This document shows positions 43,304-52,600 of a stretch of DNA of 58,574 nucleotides, piece after piece (the first letter of the stretch is position 1; each line of letters begins with the position of its first letter). The position numbers and the translations under genes are program-made. Source of the DNA: Sphingomonadaceae bacterium (lineage in GTDB: Bacteria > Pseudomonadota > Alphaproteobacteria > Sphingomonadales > Sphingomonadaceae). The DNA is taken from positions 1-58,574 of the forward strand of contig JASBUR010000052.1 in NCBI GenBank assembly GCA_030147805.1, given 5' to 3'. Under the pieces are notes generated by a model that ran no database searches, was not told the DNA's origin, and was given only the letters and a program-made list of their open reading frames with translations.

Positions 43304-45790
43304 ATGAGTGAGCGGGTATCGAGTGGGCCGGTTCGGCTGCGGCGGATGGGCGACTGGCGGGCGCGGATCGCGGGGCTGCCGCGCTGGGCGCGCGTCACCG
43401 GCGGCGTCGCGCTCGGGCTGTTCGGGCTCGGGCTGGTGGCCGGGCTGGTGCTCTACTTCTTCCTGGCGCGCGGCCTGCCCAGCGTCTCCGAGCTCGCCGA
43501 CTACGAGCCGCCGCTGCCGACGCATGTGCGTGCCATCGACGGCTCGGCGATCCACACCTTTGCGCGCGAGCGCCGCGTGTTCGTACCGTTCGACGAGCTG
43601 CCGCGACCGCTGATCAACGCCTTCATCTCGGCCGAGGACAAGACCTTCTTCACGCATGGCGGGCTCGACTATCCGGGCATCGCGCAGGCGGTGCTGACCA
43701 ACCTCACCAACAGCGGCCGCCCGGTCGGCGCCTCGACGATCACCCAGCAGGTGGCGAAGAACCTGCTGCTGACCAACGAGGTTTCCTATCTGCGCAAGGG
43801 CCGCGAGGCGATCCTGGCGCAGCGAATCGAGGATGCGTTCACCAAGGAAGAGATCATCGAGCTCTATCTCAACCAGATCTTCCTCGGCCGGAACGCCTAT
43901 GGCGTCGAGGCGGCGGCGCAGGCCTATTTCAACAAGTCGGTCGACAAGCTGACGCTCCCCGAGATGGCCTATCTGGCGGTGCTGCCCAAGGCGCCGTCCA
44001 ACTATCACCCGGTGCGCCACCGCGACCGCGCCACCGCGCGCCGCAACTGGGTGCTCGGGCAGATGGCGGAGAATGGCTATATCACCACCGCGCAGATGCA
44101 GGCGGCGCGGGCGACGCCGCTCGTCGCGGTGCGCGCCGCCGACGTCAAGCGCGACCGCATGGGCAGCTATTTCCTCGAGGACGTGCGCCGCGAACTGATC
44201 GCGCGCTATGGCGAGACCGCCGAGGACGGCCCCAACAGCGTCTATGGCGGCGGGCTGTGGGTGCGGACGACGATCGATCCGGTGATGCAGCGCGCCGCCG
44301 AATATGCGCTGCGCGACGGGCTGGTGAAGTACGACAACGTCCGCGGCTGGCGCGGACCGCAGGACAAGATCGCGCTCGGCGACGGCTGGCGCGAGCGGCT
44401 GCAGGCGCTCAACGTGCCCGTCGGCTACGACGACTGGCGCGCCGCCGTCATCCTGTCGAACGATCGCCGCGTCGCCGAGATCGGTTTCGAGGACGGCACC
44501 ACCGGCGAGCTGCCGCGGTCGAACGCGCCGCAGGTGCTGCGCGGCGTCGGCACGCCGGCGCTCGACGTGCTGAAGCCCGGCGACGTCGTCGCGGTGCGCG
44601 TGCTCGACAAGGGTGCGGGCTATGCACTGCGCCAGATTCCCGAGGTCGGCGGCGGCATGGTCGTGCAGGATCCGCACACCGGCCGCATCCTCGCCATGGT
44701 CGGCGGCTTTGACAGCCGGCGCTCGCAGTTCAACCGCGCGACGCAGGCGCTCCGCCAGCCGGGGTCGACCTTCAAGCCGTTCGTCTACGCCACCGCGCTC
44801 GACAATGGCTACACGCCGGCGTCGATCATCAACGACGCGCCCTTCTGCGTCTTCCAGACCAAACTGCTTGGCAAGAAATGCTTCCGCAACTTCACCGGCG
44901 GCTACGCCGGGCCGCAGACGATGCGCTGGGGCGTCGAGCAGTCGCGCAACCTGATGACGGTGCGCGCCGCGTCGAACGTCGGCATGGACAAGATCGTCAA
45001 GAACGCCAAGGACTGGGGCATCGGCAGCTATGATCCGGTGCTGTCGATCTCGCTCGGCGCGGGCGACACCACGGTCGCCAGGCTGACCAACGCCTTCTCG
45101 ATGCTGGCGAACGGCGGCAAGCGCGTTCAGCCGATCCTTATCGACCTGATCCAGGACCGCCACGGCAAGACGATCTACCGCGCCGATCCGCGGCCGTGCG
45201 AGGGCTGCAACGCCGACGACTGGCTTGGCGAGGCGATGCCGCGGCCCGGCGACGCGCGCAAGCAGGCGATCGACCCGGGCACCGCCTACCAGATCGTCCA
45301 TATCCTCGAGGGCGTGGTGCAGCGCGGCACCGCGACGGTGCTGCGTGATCTCGACCGGCCGCTGTTCGGCAAGACCGGCACCACCAACGGCCCGACCAAC
45401 GTGTGGTTCGTCGGCGGCACCGCCGACGTCGTCGCCGGCATCTACGTCGGCTACGACCAGCCGCGCGACATGGGAAATTGGGCGCAGGGCGGCCGCATCG
45501 CGGCGCCGGTGTTCAAGGATTTCGCCACGCTGGCGCTGAAGGACGCGCCCAAGACCGAATTCCGCGTGCCGCCGGGCATCCGCATGGTGCGTATCGACCG
45601 GCGCAGCGGTCGCCGCGTCTACGGCGTCTTCCCGACCGACCTCGACGAAGCCAAGCCGGCGGTGATCTGGGAGGCGTTCAAGCCCGAGTCCGAGCCGCGC
45701 CGCCTCGCCAAGGCGCCGACCGGCTTCGAGCAGCGCGCGACGGTGCGGTCGGATTCGGACTTCTTGCAGAACAGCGGTGGGATTTACTAA
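43304..45790 (+). CDS. mrcA: penicillin-binding protein 1A
   Basis: 828 residues, bifunctional class A PBP. One membrane helix (about 33-55) precedes a glycosyltransferase domain with ISAEDKTFFTHGGLDYPGI (catalytic Glu111) and GASTITQQVAKNLLLT. An OB-like insertion follows, then the transpeptidase with QPGSTFKPF (Ser488, Lys491), a WGVEQSRNLM motif (SRN) and GKTGTTNGPTN (KTG). It builds and cross-links peptidoglycan. It follows the amidase gene. A repeat pair then separates it from prfB. Confidence 0.96.
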   Translation: MSERVSSGPVRLRRMGDWRARIAGLPRWARVTGGVALGLFGLGLVAGLVLYFFLARGLPSVSELADYEPPLPTHVRAIDGSAIHTFARERRVFVPFDELPRPLINAFISAEDKTFFTHGGLDYPGIAQAVLTNLTNSGRPVGASTITQQVAKNLLLTNEVSYLRKGREAILAQRIEDAFTKEEIIELYLNQIFLGRNAYGVEAAAQAYFNKSVDKLTLPEMAYLAVLPKAPSNYHPVRHRDRATARRNWVLGQMAENGYITTAQMQAARATPLVAVRAADVKRDRMGSYFLEDVRRELIARYGETAEDGPNSVYGGGLWVRTTIDPVMQRAAEYALRDGLVKYDNVRGWRGPQDKIALGDGWRERLQALNVPVGYDDWRAAVILSNDRRVAEIGFEDGTTGELPRSNAPQVLRGVGTPALDVLKPGDVVAVRVLDKGAGYALRQIPEVGGGMVVQDPHTGRILAMVGGFDSRRSQFNRATQALRQPGSTFKPFVYATALDNGYTPASIINDAPFCVFQTKLLGKKCFRNFTGGYAGPQTMRWGVEQSRNLMTVRAASNVGMDKIVKNAKDWGIGSYDPVLSISLGAGDTTVARLTNAFSMLANGGKRVQPILIDLIQDRHGKTIYRADPRPCEGCNADDWLGEAMPRPGDARKQAIDPGTAYQIVHILEGVVQRGTATVLRDLDRPLFGKTGTTNGPTNVWFVGGTADVVAGIYVGYDQPRDMGNWAQGGRIAAPVFKDFATLALKDAPKTEFRVPPGIRMVRIDRRSGRRVYGVFPTDLDEAKPAVIWEAFKPESEPRRLAKAPTGFEQRATVRSDSDFLQNSGGIY

Positions 45791-45817
45791 GTCCGCCGAA
45801 CGAAGTTTCACCTATGT

Positions 45818-45928
45818 CGTCATCCCCGCGAAGGCGGGGACCCACTAGGCGGCTTGGTCGATTGCCGGTGAGTAATCGCCAACGGTCGAGTTGCTCGAGA
45901 GTGGGTCCCCGCCTTCGCGGCGATGACG
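45818..45928. repeat. inverted pair of 28-bp palindromic repeats between mrcA and prfB
   Basis: Arm 45818-45845 starts CGTCATCCCCGCGAAGGCGG. The inverted arm 45901-45928 starts GTGGGTCCCCGCCTTCGCGG and ends GATGACG. The spacer is 55 bases. The family is the same as at 17037-17486. The right arm ends 25 bases before the prfB start, so it lies in its leader. Confidence 0.85.
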
Positions 45929-45953
45929 AAAAAGAAGAGAGCGGAGAATTATT

Positions 45954-47082
45954 ATGCGCCCCGAAGCGCAGAACCACGCGGACAAAATCCAGCAGGCGCT
46001 CGACCTGCTGAGGAGGTTTCTTTGACTGGGATCGCGCGCTCAAGCGTCTCGACCAGCTGAACGCCAAGGTCGAGGACCCGACGCTCTGGAACGATCCCAA
46101 GGCCGCGCAGGAGGTGATGCGCGAGCGTCGTCGCCTCGATGAGGCGATCACCGCCACCCGGCAGATCGAATCCGAGCTCGAGGACACCGTCGGGCTGATC
46201 GAGATGGCCGAGGAGGAGGGTGACCAGGCGATGGTCGCCGACGGCATCGCCGCGCTCGCCGAACTCGCCGAGCGCGCCGAGCGCGACAAGGTCGCGGCGC
46301 TGCTCGCCGGCGAAGCCGACGCCAACGACACCTATATCGAGATCAACTCGGGCGCCGGCGGCACCGAGAGCCAGGACTGGGCCGAGATGCTGCAGCGCAT
46401 GTACACGCGCTGGGCGGAACGGCGCGGCTACAAGGTCGAGCTCATCGACCACCATGCCGGCGAGCAGGCGGGGATCAAGTCGGCGACGCTGCAGATCAAG
46501 GGCGCCAACGCCTATGGCTGGGCGAAGACCGAGAGCGGCGTCCACCGGCTGGTGCGCATCAGCCCCTATGATTCGGCGGCGCGGCGGCACACCAGCTTCT
46601 CGAGCGTCTGGGTCTATCCGGTCGTCGACGACGACATCGACATCACCGTCGAGGACAAGGATCTGCGCATCGACACCTATCGCTCGTCGGGCGCCGGTGG
46701 CCAGCACGTCAACACCACCGATTCGGCGGTGCGCATCACGCACATCCCGACTGGCATCGTCGTCGCCTGCCAGAACCAGCGGTCGCAGCACAATAACCGC
46801 GCCGAGGCGATGAAGCAGCTGAAGGCGCGGCTCTACGAGCGCGAGCTTGCCGAGCGCGAGGCGGTGGCAAACGCGCAGAACGCCACCAAGACCGACATCG
46901 GCTGGGGCCACCAGATCCGCAGCTATGTGCTGCAGCCCTACCAGCTGGTGAAGGATCTGCGCACCGGCGTCACGTCGACGGCGCCGTCCGACGTCCTCGA
47001 CGGCGCGGTCGATCCGTTCATGGCGGCGGCGCTTTCGCAGCGGGTAACGGGCGAAAGCGTCGAGGTCGAGGACGTGGATTAG
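45954..47082 (+). CDS. prfB: peptide chain release factor 2, with programmed +1 frameshift
   Basis: Terminates translation at UGA and UAA. The first frame encodes 23 residues from ATG 45954 and stops at TGA 46023-46025. A +1 shift at CTT TGA C continues as [11 protein letters not shown] in the frame ending at 47082, for a product of about 375 residues. GGQ lies in [13 protein letters not shown]. The anticodon-like tripeptide, SPF in E. coli, is SPY here ([15 protein letters not shown]). GGAG lies before the ATG. The frame break is regulatory, not decay: the shift site matches the E. coli one in layout. Confidence 0.95.
46011..46026 (+). promoter_or_regulatory. prfB programmed frameshift site
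   Basis: AGGAGG (46011-46016), TTT, then CTT TGA C (46020-46026). The internal Shine-Dalgarno-like AGGAGG stands three bases before the slippery CTT, exactly the spacing in E. coli prfB (AGGGGG TAT CTT TGA C). When RF2 is scarce the ribosome pauses at UGA and slips +1, so RF2 controls its own synthesis. Confidence 0.92.
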
Positions 47083-47119
47083 CGGGAACCGGGAGTCCCC
47101 GCCACCGGTTGGCGCGGGG

Positions 47120-48070
47120 ATGACCCATTCGAAAATCCGCGCGAGCCGGCGGGCCGACCGTCCCTCCGAGATACCGGCAAGCGGTTGGTTGGCGGTGCTC
47201 AAGCGAACCTGGCGTGAGGCCGCCGCCGACAATCTCAGCCTGGTCGCCGCCGGCGTCGCCTTCTATTTCTTTCTGGCGCTCGTGCCATTGCTCGCCGCGC
47301 TGGTGCTTACCTACGGACTTGTCGCCGATGCGGCGACCGTCGTCGCCCATCTCCGCGGGCTGACCGAGATCCTGCCGGCCGACGCCGCGCGCCTCATCGG
47401 CGAACAGTTGCTGAGCGTCACCCGCAGCGCCGAGGGCGAGAAAGGGGTCGGCCTGCTGCTGGCGCTGCTGCTGTCGCTCTACGGCGGCATGCGCGGCGCC
47501 ACCTCGATCATCACCGCGCTCAACATCGTCTACGAGGAGGAGGAGCGGCGCGGCTTCCTGCGCACGACGCTGCTTTCGTTCGCGATGACCTGCGGCGTGG
47601 TGCTGGTGGGCGCGTCGGCGATCGTCGCCATCTCGGCGATCGGCGTCGTCGACGAATTGCTGTCGGGGCTGGGCCCGATCGCGCATGCGACTTTGCGGCT
47701 GGCCTCGTGGCTGGTTGCCGGCACGCTCGCCAGCGCCGCGATCTCCGCCATCTACCGCTACGGGCCCGATCGCGACGAGCCCAAGTGGCGCTGGCTGACC
47801 CCCGGATCGGTCGCGGCGACGCTGCTGTGGCTCGTCGCGACGCTCGGCTTCGCGCTCTATGTCAGCCGCTTCGGCAACTACAACGCGACCTACGGCTCGC
47901 TCGGCGCGGTCGTGGTGCTGCTGATGTGGCTCTATCTGTCGGCCTATGTGCTGCTGCTCGGCGCGGAGCTCAACGCCGAGCTCGAGCATCAGACCGCGCG
48001 CGACACCACCAAGGGGCCCGCGCGGCCGATGGGATCCCGCGACGCGACAATGGCCGACAACGTCGCCTGA
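47120..48070 (+). CDS. YihY/BrkB-family membrane protein
   Basis: 316 residues with about six hydrophobic segments. WREAAADNLSLVAAGVAFYFFLALVPLLAALV and the later YGGMRGATSIITALNIVYEEEERRGF, and TYGSLGAVVVLLMWLYLSAYVLLLGAELNAELE, are typical of the family. It was once called RNase BN by error; its role in the membrane is unknown. The ATG at 47120 sits in a degenerate copy of the 28-bp repeat, with GGGG abutting it, so the true start is uncertain. Confidence 0.87.
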   Translation: MTHSKIRASRRADRPSEIPASGWLAVLKRTWREAAADNLSLVAAGVAFYFFLALVPLLAALVLTYGLVADAATVVAHLRGLTEILPADAARLIGEQLLSVTRSAEGEKGVGLLLALLLSLYGGMRGATSIITALNIVYEEEERRGFLRTTLLSFAMTCGVVLVGASAIVAISAIGVVDELLSGLGPIAHATLRLASWLVAGTLASAAISAIYRYGPDRDEPKWRWLTPGSVAATLLWLVATLGFALYVSRFGNYNATYGSLGAVVVLLMWLYLSAYVLLLGAELNAELEHQTARDTTKGPARPMGSRDATMADNVA

Positions 48071-48083
48071 TCGGCGGCGCGCC

Positions 48084-49337
48084 CTAGGCGGGCAGCGATC
48101 GCAAATGCAGGTCCTGCTGCTCGCGCGGCAGCGGGATGCCATGCTCGCGGAACAGCTGCCAGATGCGCAGCAGCACCTCGCCCTGGACGTTGGTGACGCC
48201 CTGCTCGGGATCGTCGATCCAGATGCGGATCTCATGCTCGATGGCGTTGAGCGTGATCGCGGTGATCCAGCAGACCGGCGCCGGATCGTCGAGGATGCGC
48301 GCGATGCCGTGCGTCGCCTCGAGCATCAGCCGCTGCGCGAGGCGGACGTCGCAGTCGTGCGGCACGGCGATCTTGACGTGCAGCCGGACGTTCTTGTTGG
48401 TGTAGGACCAGTTCTCGACCGGCTCGGTCATCAGCGTCTCATTCGGGATGAGATGCTCCTTGCCGTCGCGCGTCAGCACCGAGACGTAGCGAACGCCGAT
48501 CTTGTTGACCCAGCCGAAGGTGTCGCCGACGACGATGACGTCGCCGGGCTTGATCGAGCGGTCCATCAGCAGGATCAGGCCCGAGATCAGATTGCCGAAG
48601 GTCTTCTGGAAGCCGAAGCCGACGGCGAGGCCGAAGGCGCCCGAGAAGACCGCGAGCGCGGTGAGGTCGATGCCGAGCACGTCGATGCCGACGAAGAAGG
48701 CGACCGCGACGACGGCGATGCTGGCGAACTTCTGGACGAGCACGCGCTGCGACAGATCGAGCGCGTCGATATTGCCGATCGACCGGTTGACCGAGCGCAC
48801 CGCCACGCGCACCGCGCCGAACAGCAATGCGGCGATCAGCACGAAGTTGAGGATGTCGAGCAGCGACAGGCGCGTCTTGCCGAAGCTGATCGCCGCGCGG
48901 TCGAGGCCGACGGTCAGCGGATCGAGCCCGCCGAGCCGGCCGGCGACCAGGCCGGTGGCGAGCACCAGCGCCAGCAGCGAGGCGATCGTCGTGCCGAGCC
49001 GGAAGCCGCGGGCGATGTGATAGACGAGCAGCGCCGCCGACAGGCCGAGCGCGCCGACGAGCAGGACGCGGCCCGACGCGCCCACGACGTCGCCGAGGCC
49101 GCTGAACGCGGCGAGCAGCAACGTGGCGGTGAAGTAGCGGCTGAGCGTGCAGATGCGGCCGACGAACCCGCCGGCGAGATTCGGCGCGCGGGTGTCGACC
49201 CAGCCTTCGAGGCGGACTCCGAACAGCCGGCCGACTGCCCAGGCGCCGAGCCCGGCGAGGAAGATGAGGAGGGCGGCGAGGATGAGCCCCTGATATTCGG
49301 GGGTCAGCGCACCGAGTTCGAGGCGCCAGGGGGCCAT
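48084..49337 (-). CDS. MscS-family mechanosensitive ion channel
   Basis: 417 residues. Several N-terminal membrane helices (about 15-190) precede the pore-lining helix (VFSGAFGLAVGFGFQKTFGNLISGLILLMD) and the cytoplasmic beta and alpha/beta domains (IKPGDVIVVGDTFGWVNKIG, HLIPNETLMTEPVENWSY). It opens on membrane tension to release solutes. Longer than E. coli MscS (286) because of extra N-terminal helices. Three bases separate its start from the upstream metC stop. Confidence 0.92.
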   Translation of the reverse strand: MAPWRLELGALTPEYQGLILAALLIFLAGLGAWAVGRLFGVRLEGWVDTRAPNLAGGFVGRICTLSRYFTATLLLAAFSGLGDVVGASGRVLLVGALGLSAALLVYHIARGFRLGTTIASLLALVLATGLVAGRLGGLDPLTVGLDRAAISFGKTRLSLLDILNFVLIAALLFGAVRVAVRSVNRSIGNIDALDLSQRVLVQKFASIAVVAVAFFVGIDVLGIDLTALAVFSGAFGLAVGFGFQKTFGNLISGLILLMDRSIKPGDVIVVGDTFGWVNKIGVRYVSVLTRDGKEHLIPNETLMTEPVENWSYTNKNVRLHVKIAVPHDCDVRLAQRLMLEATHGIARILDDPAPVCWITAITLNAIEHEIRIWIDDPEQGVTNVQGEVLLRIWQLFREHGIPLPREQQDLHLRSLPA

Positions 49338-49340
49338 GGG

Positions 49341-50531
49341 CTAGCCGAGCGCGGCTTCGTAGCGGACGAGCCCCGCCTCGAGATCGGCGATCAGGTCGCC
49401 GGGGTCCTCCAGGCCGATATGGAGCCGGAGCAGCGGCCCGGGCGCCTCCCAGCGGGTGGCGGTGCGAATCCTATGCGGCTCGACCGGAAGGACGAGGCTC
49501 TCGTAGCCCCCGAACGAGAAGCCCATGCCGAAATGCGCGAGCCCGTCGACCAGCGGCGCGGTATCGGCACGGCCGCCCTCGCGCAGCGCGATCGCGAACA
49601 GGCTCGAGCTGCCGGTGAAGTCGCGCTGCCAGATAGCATGACCCGGATGCGTGTTGAGGCCGGGGTGCAGCACGCGCTCCACCGAGGGCTGCGCCTCGAG
49701 CCAGCGGGCGACTTCGAGCGCGCTTCGGCCATGGCGCTCCATCCGCGCGTGCAGCGTGCGCAGGCCGCGCAATGTCAGATAGGCGTCGTCGGGCGAGACC
49801 GTCTGGCCGAGCCGGAAGCTGGCGGTACGCAGCCGCTCCCAAACGCCCGGCGCCGCGGTCACCGACCCCATCAGCACGTCGGAATGGCCGACGACGAACT
49901 TGGTCAGCGACTGGATCGACAGGTCGACGCCATGCCCGATCGCGGCAAAGAGCAGCGGAGTCGCCCAGGTGTTGTCGATCAGCGTGAGCAGCCCGCGCTC
50001 CTTCGCGACCGCGACGATCGCCGGAACGTCCTGGACCTCGAAGGTCAGCGAGCCGGGGCTCTCCATGAAGATCGCGCGGGTGTTGGGCTTGATCAGTTCG
50101 GCCACGCCGGCGCCGGCAAGCGGGTCGTAATAGCTCGTCTCGATGCCGAGATCGCGCAGCGTGCGGTTGCAGAACAGCCGCGTCGGCTCATAGACGCTGT
50201 CGACCATCAGCAGATGGTCGCCGGCCTTGAGCACGGCGAGCAGCGCGGCGGAAATCGCGGCGACGCCCGACGGGTAGAGCTTGGTACCCGCCGCGCCGGG
50301 CTCGAGCTCGGTCAGCGCCGTTTCGAGCGCCCAGGTCGTCGGCGTGCCGCGCCGGCCATAATAGAGGCCCGCATCGGGGTCGGCGCAGGCGCTGTCGAGC
50401 TCGGCGAGCGTATCGAAGAGGCAGGTCGAGGCGCGGTAGACGGGCGGATTGACCACGCCGTGCGTCCATTCGGGACGCCGGCCGGCCTGCGCGACGACCG
50501 TCGCCGGCCGGCGTTCGCCGCCTCCGCTCAT
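49341..50531 (-). CDS. metC: cystathionine beta-lyase
   Basis: 396 residues of the Cys/Met-metabolism PLP family. The segment LYYGRRGTPTTWALETALTELE gives the Tyr/Arg that bind phosphate, and SIQSLTKFVVGHSDVLMG carries the PLP Lys. The RxGTPT-type sequence and the length favour beta-lyase over cystathionine gamma-synthase, but specificity within this family is hard to fix from sequence. Adjacent sseA also acts in sulfur metabolism, in the same orientation with a 25-base gap. Confidence 0.88.
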   Translation of the reverse strand: MSGGGERRPATVVAQAGRRPEWTHGVVNPPVYRASTCLFDTLAELDSACADPDAGLYYGRRGTPTTWALETALTELEPGAAGTKLYPSGVAAISAALLAVLKAGDHLLMVDSVYEPTRLFCNRTLRDLGIETSYYDPLAGAGVAELIKPNTRAIFMESPGSLTFEVQDVPAIVAVAKERGLLTLIDNTWATPLLFAAIGHGVDLSIQSLTKFVVGHSDVLMGSVTAAPGVWERLRTASFRLGQTVSPDDAYLTLRGLRTLHARMERHGRSALEVARWLEAQPSVERVLHPGLNTHPGHAIWQRDFTGSSSLFAIALREGGRADTAPLVDGLAHFGMGFSFGGYESLVLPVEPHRIRTATRWEAPGPLLRLHIGLEDPGDLIADLEAGLVRYEAALG

Positions 50532-50556
50532 GCGGCCGCCATCCGTCCAGCCGTGC

Positions 50557-51399
50557 TCACGCCGCTCCGGTAACCACCGGCGTCTCGCTGCGGGCGCCCC
50601 ATTCGGCCCAGCTGCCGTCGTAGACGCCGACGTCCTTCTTGCCGAGCAGGTGCATGCCGAACGCCAGCGACGCCGCGGTGATGCCCGAGCCGCAGGTGGT
50701 GACGACGGGCTTGTCGAGATCGATGCCGGCGCTGGTGAAGGCGCTGCGCAGCGCCTCGCCCTGCTTCCAGGTGCCGTCCTCGTTGTACAGCTCGCCGGCG
50801 GGCAGGTTGCGCGCGCCCGGCATGTGGCCGCTGCGCAAGCCCGCGCGCGGCTCGGGATCGCTGCCGGCGAAGCGGCCCGCCGACCGCGCGTCGAGAACCT
50901 GCTCGGCCTTGGTTTTCAGATTGTCGACCATCTGGTCGAGCGTGCGGACGAGGCTGCTGTCCTGCCACGCGGTGAAGTGGCGGTGGCGCACGACGGGCTT
51001 GCCCGATTCGACCGGGCGGCCTTCGGCCTGCCATTTGGCGAAACCGCCATCGAGGATCGCCACTTCGTGTGCGCCGAAGACGTTGAGCATCCACCAGGCG
51101 CGCGCCGCGCTCCTCAGCGGCGAATTGTCATAGACGACGATCCGGCTGCCGTCCCCGAGGCCGAGCGCCTGCATGCGGCTGGCAAATTTCTCCGACGCCG
51201 GCAGCATGTGCGGGAGGCCCGAGGAGGTGTCGACGATCTCGTCGAGGTCCATGAAGACCGCGCCGGGGATATGCGCCGCCTCGAACTCGGTGCGCGCGCT
51301 GCGGCCGTGCTCGGGCAGGAACAGCGTCGCGTCGACGATGCGCAGGTCGTTTTTCCCGAGCTCGGAGGCCAGCCATTCGGTGCTCACCAACGGGTTCAT
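50557..51399 (-). CDS. sseA: 3-mercaptopyruvate sulfurtransferase
   Basis: 280 residues with two rhodanese domains. The first is inactive, as usual; the second has the active Cys236 in TTCGSGITAASL. The CGSG(I/V)T loop is specific for mercaptopyruvate sulfurtransferase rather than thiosulfate sulfurtransferase (CRKG-type). It moves sulfur from 3-mercaptopyruvate to cyanide or thiols. The ATG at 51399 follows GGGAG. Divergent from queF across 107 bases. Confidence 0.92.
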   Translation of the reverse strand: MNPLVSTEWLASELGKNDLRIVDATLFLPEHGRSARTEFEAAHIPGAVFMDLDEIVDTSSGLPHMLPASEKFASRMQALGLGDGSRIVVYDNSPLRSAARAWWMLNVFGAHEVAILDGGFAKWQAEGRPVESGKPVVRHRHFTAWQDSSLVRTLDQMVDNLKTKAEQVLDARSAGRFAGSDPEPRAGLRSGHMPGARNLPAGELYNEDGTWKQGEALRSAFTSAGIDLDKPVVTTCGSGITAASLAFGMHLLGKKDVGVYDGSWAEWGARSETPVVTGAA

Positions 51400-51506
51400 C
51401 AATCACTCCCTCTTTGCGCGATTCTGGCCTGCAATAGTCATGCTTTCCCCGTAACGCCAGAGCCGTGGATTTGACGCATGCCCGCACCAAGATTAGCTGC
51501 GCTGCC

Positions 51507-51971
51507 ATGACCGACGATCCGACCGCCTCGCTGACGCAGCTCGGCCGCCACGCCGAGCCCGCCGCCTCGCCCGACGCGGCCCGGCTCGAATATGTCGCGA
51601 ACCCGCGGCCCGGCGCCGATTATCTGGTGCGCTTCACTGCGCCCGAGTTCACCTCGCTCTGCCCGGTGACCGGCCAGCCCGACTTCGCGCACCTCGTCAT
51701 CGACTATGTTCCCGGCGCCATGATCGTCGAGAGCAAGTCGCTCAAGCTGTTCCTGCAGTCGTTCCGCAACCACGGCGCCTTCCACGAGGATTGCACGATC
51801 GGCATCGCGCAGCGCCTCGTCGCCGAGATGGAGCCGAAATGGCTGCGCATCGGCGGCTATTGGTATCCGCGCGGCGGCATCCCGATCGACGTGTTCTGGC
51901 AGACCGGCGTTGCGCCCGAAGGAGTGTGGGTACCCGATCAGGGCGTGCCCGGGTATCGCGGCCGCGGCTAG
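51507..51971 (+). CDS. queF: NADPH-dependent 7-cyano-7-deazaguanine reductase (preQ1 synthase)
   Basis: Reduces preQ0 to preQ1 in queuosine synthesis. 154 residues of the short, unimodular QueF type: [16 protein letters not shown] with catalytic Cys52 and Asp59, and [23 protein letters not shown] with the QueF motif. I chose ATG 51507 because the family N-terminus starts near there. It faces queE and queC, with which it shares the pathway, and its TAG overlaps the queE stop in CTAG. Confidence 0.95.
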   Translation: MTDDPTASLTQLGRHAEPAASPDAARLEYVANPRPGADYLVRFTAPEFTSLCPVTGQPDFAHLVIDYVPGAMIVESKSLKLFLQSFRNHGAFHEDCTIGIAQRLVAEMEPKWLRIGGYWYPRGGIPIDVFWQTGVAPEGVWVPDQGVPGYRGRG

Positions 51972-52600
51972 GGCAGCCCGATCAGCTTGTGAGTCTGCAG
52001 CGACAGCCGCCATTGGGGGTGCGCGAGGCAATAGGCGGTAGCGGCCCGGATATTTTCCGCCTGCGCGGGGCCGTCCATTGGCTGCAGGAAGAAGTAATCG
52101 AAGGCCCAGGACTCGAACCGCTCAGGCGGCGCAAGCGGTTGCGGATAGACGAGCTTTAGCTCGCTTCCGCTCTTGAGCCTGATCTCGGTGTCGGCCTTGG
52201 GACTGACGCAGATCCAGTCGAGTCCGGCCGGCGCCGGCTGGGTGCCGTTGGTCTCGACTCCGACTTCGAAGCCCTTCGCGTGGAGCGCGGCGATCAGCTC
52301 GTCGTTGAGCTGGAGCAGCGGCTCGCCGCCGGTGCAGACGACATAGCGGTGATCGCGGCTCGCCCCCCATGCGCGCTCGACCGCGTCGGCCAGCTCGGTC
52401 GCCTCGGCGAAGCGTCCGCCGCCGGGGCCGTCCAGCCCGACGAAGTCGGTGTCGCAGAAGTTGCAGGCGGCGTCGGCGCGATCCTGCTCGCGGCCGGTCC
52501 ACAGATTGCAGCCGGCAAAGCGCAGGAATACCGCGCGGCGGCCGGTATGCGCGCCTTCGCCCTGGAGCGTGACGTAGAGCTCCTTGACCGCATAGCTCAT
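51968..52600 (-). CDS. queE: 7-carboxy-7-deazaguanine synthase
   Basis: Radical-SAM enzyme that contracts the CPH4 ring. 210 residues: [26 protein letters not shown], then ACNFCDTDF. The cluster-binding Cys are spaced CX14CX2C instead of the usual CX3CX2C; this variant is known in QueE of Burkholderia multivorans. [10 protein letters not shown] and [10 protein letters not shown] bind SAM and substrate. The start overlaps the stop of queC by 4 bases. Confidence 0.94.
   Translation of the reverse strand: MSYAVKELYVTLQGEGAHTGRRAVFLRFAGCNLWTGREQDRADAACNFCDTDFVGLDGPGGGRFAEATELADAVERAWGASRDHRYVVCTGGEPLLQLNDELIAALHAKGFEVGVETNGTQPAPAGLDWICVSPKADTEIRLKSGSELKLVYPQPLAPPERFESWAFDYFFLQPMDGPAQAENIRAATAYCLAHPQWRLSLQTHKLIGLP

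Noticed and set aside
45954..46025. prfB as a pseudogene with an early stop
   Set aside because: The AGGAGG-TTT-CTT-TGA-C layout is the standard programmed frameshift site, and the rest of the protein is intact.
48084..50573. A very long plus-strand frame (about 875 codons) opposite mscS-type and metC genes
   Set aside because: Its composition is Glu/Arg/Ala-rich shadow sequence, and both minus-strand genes have clear motifs.
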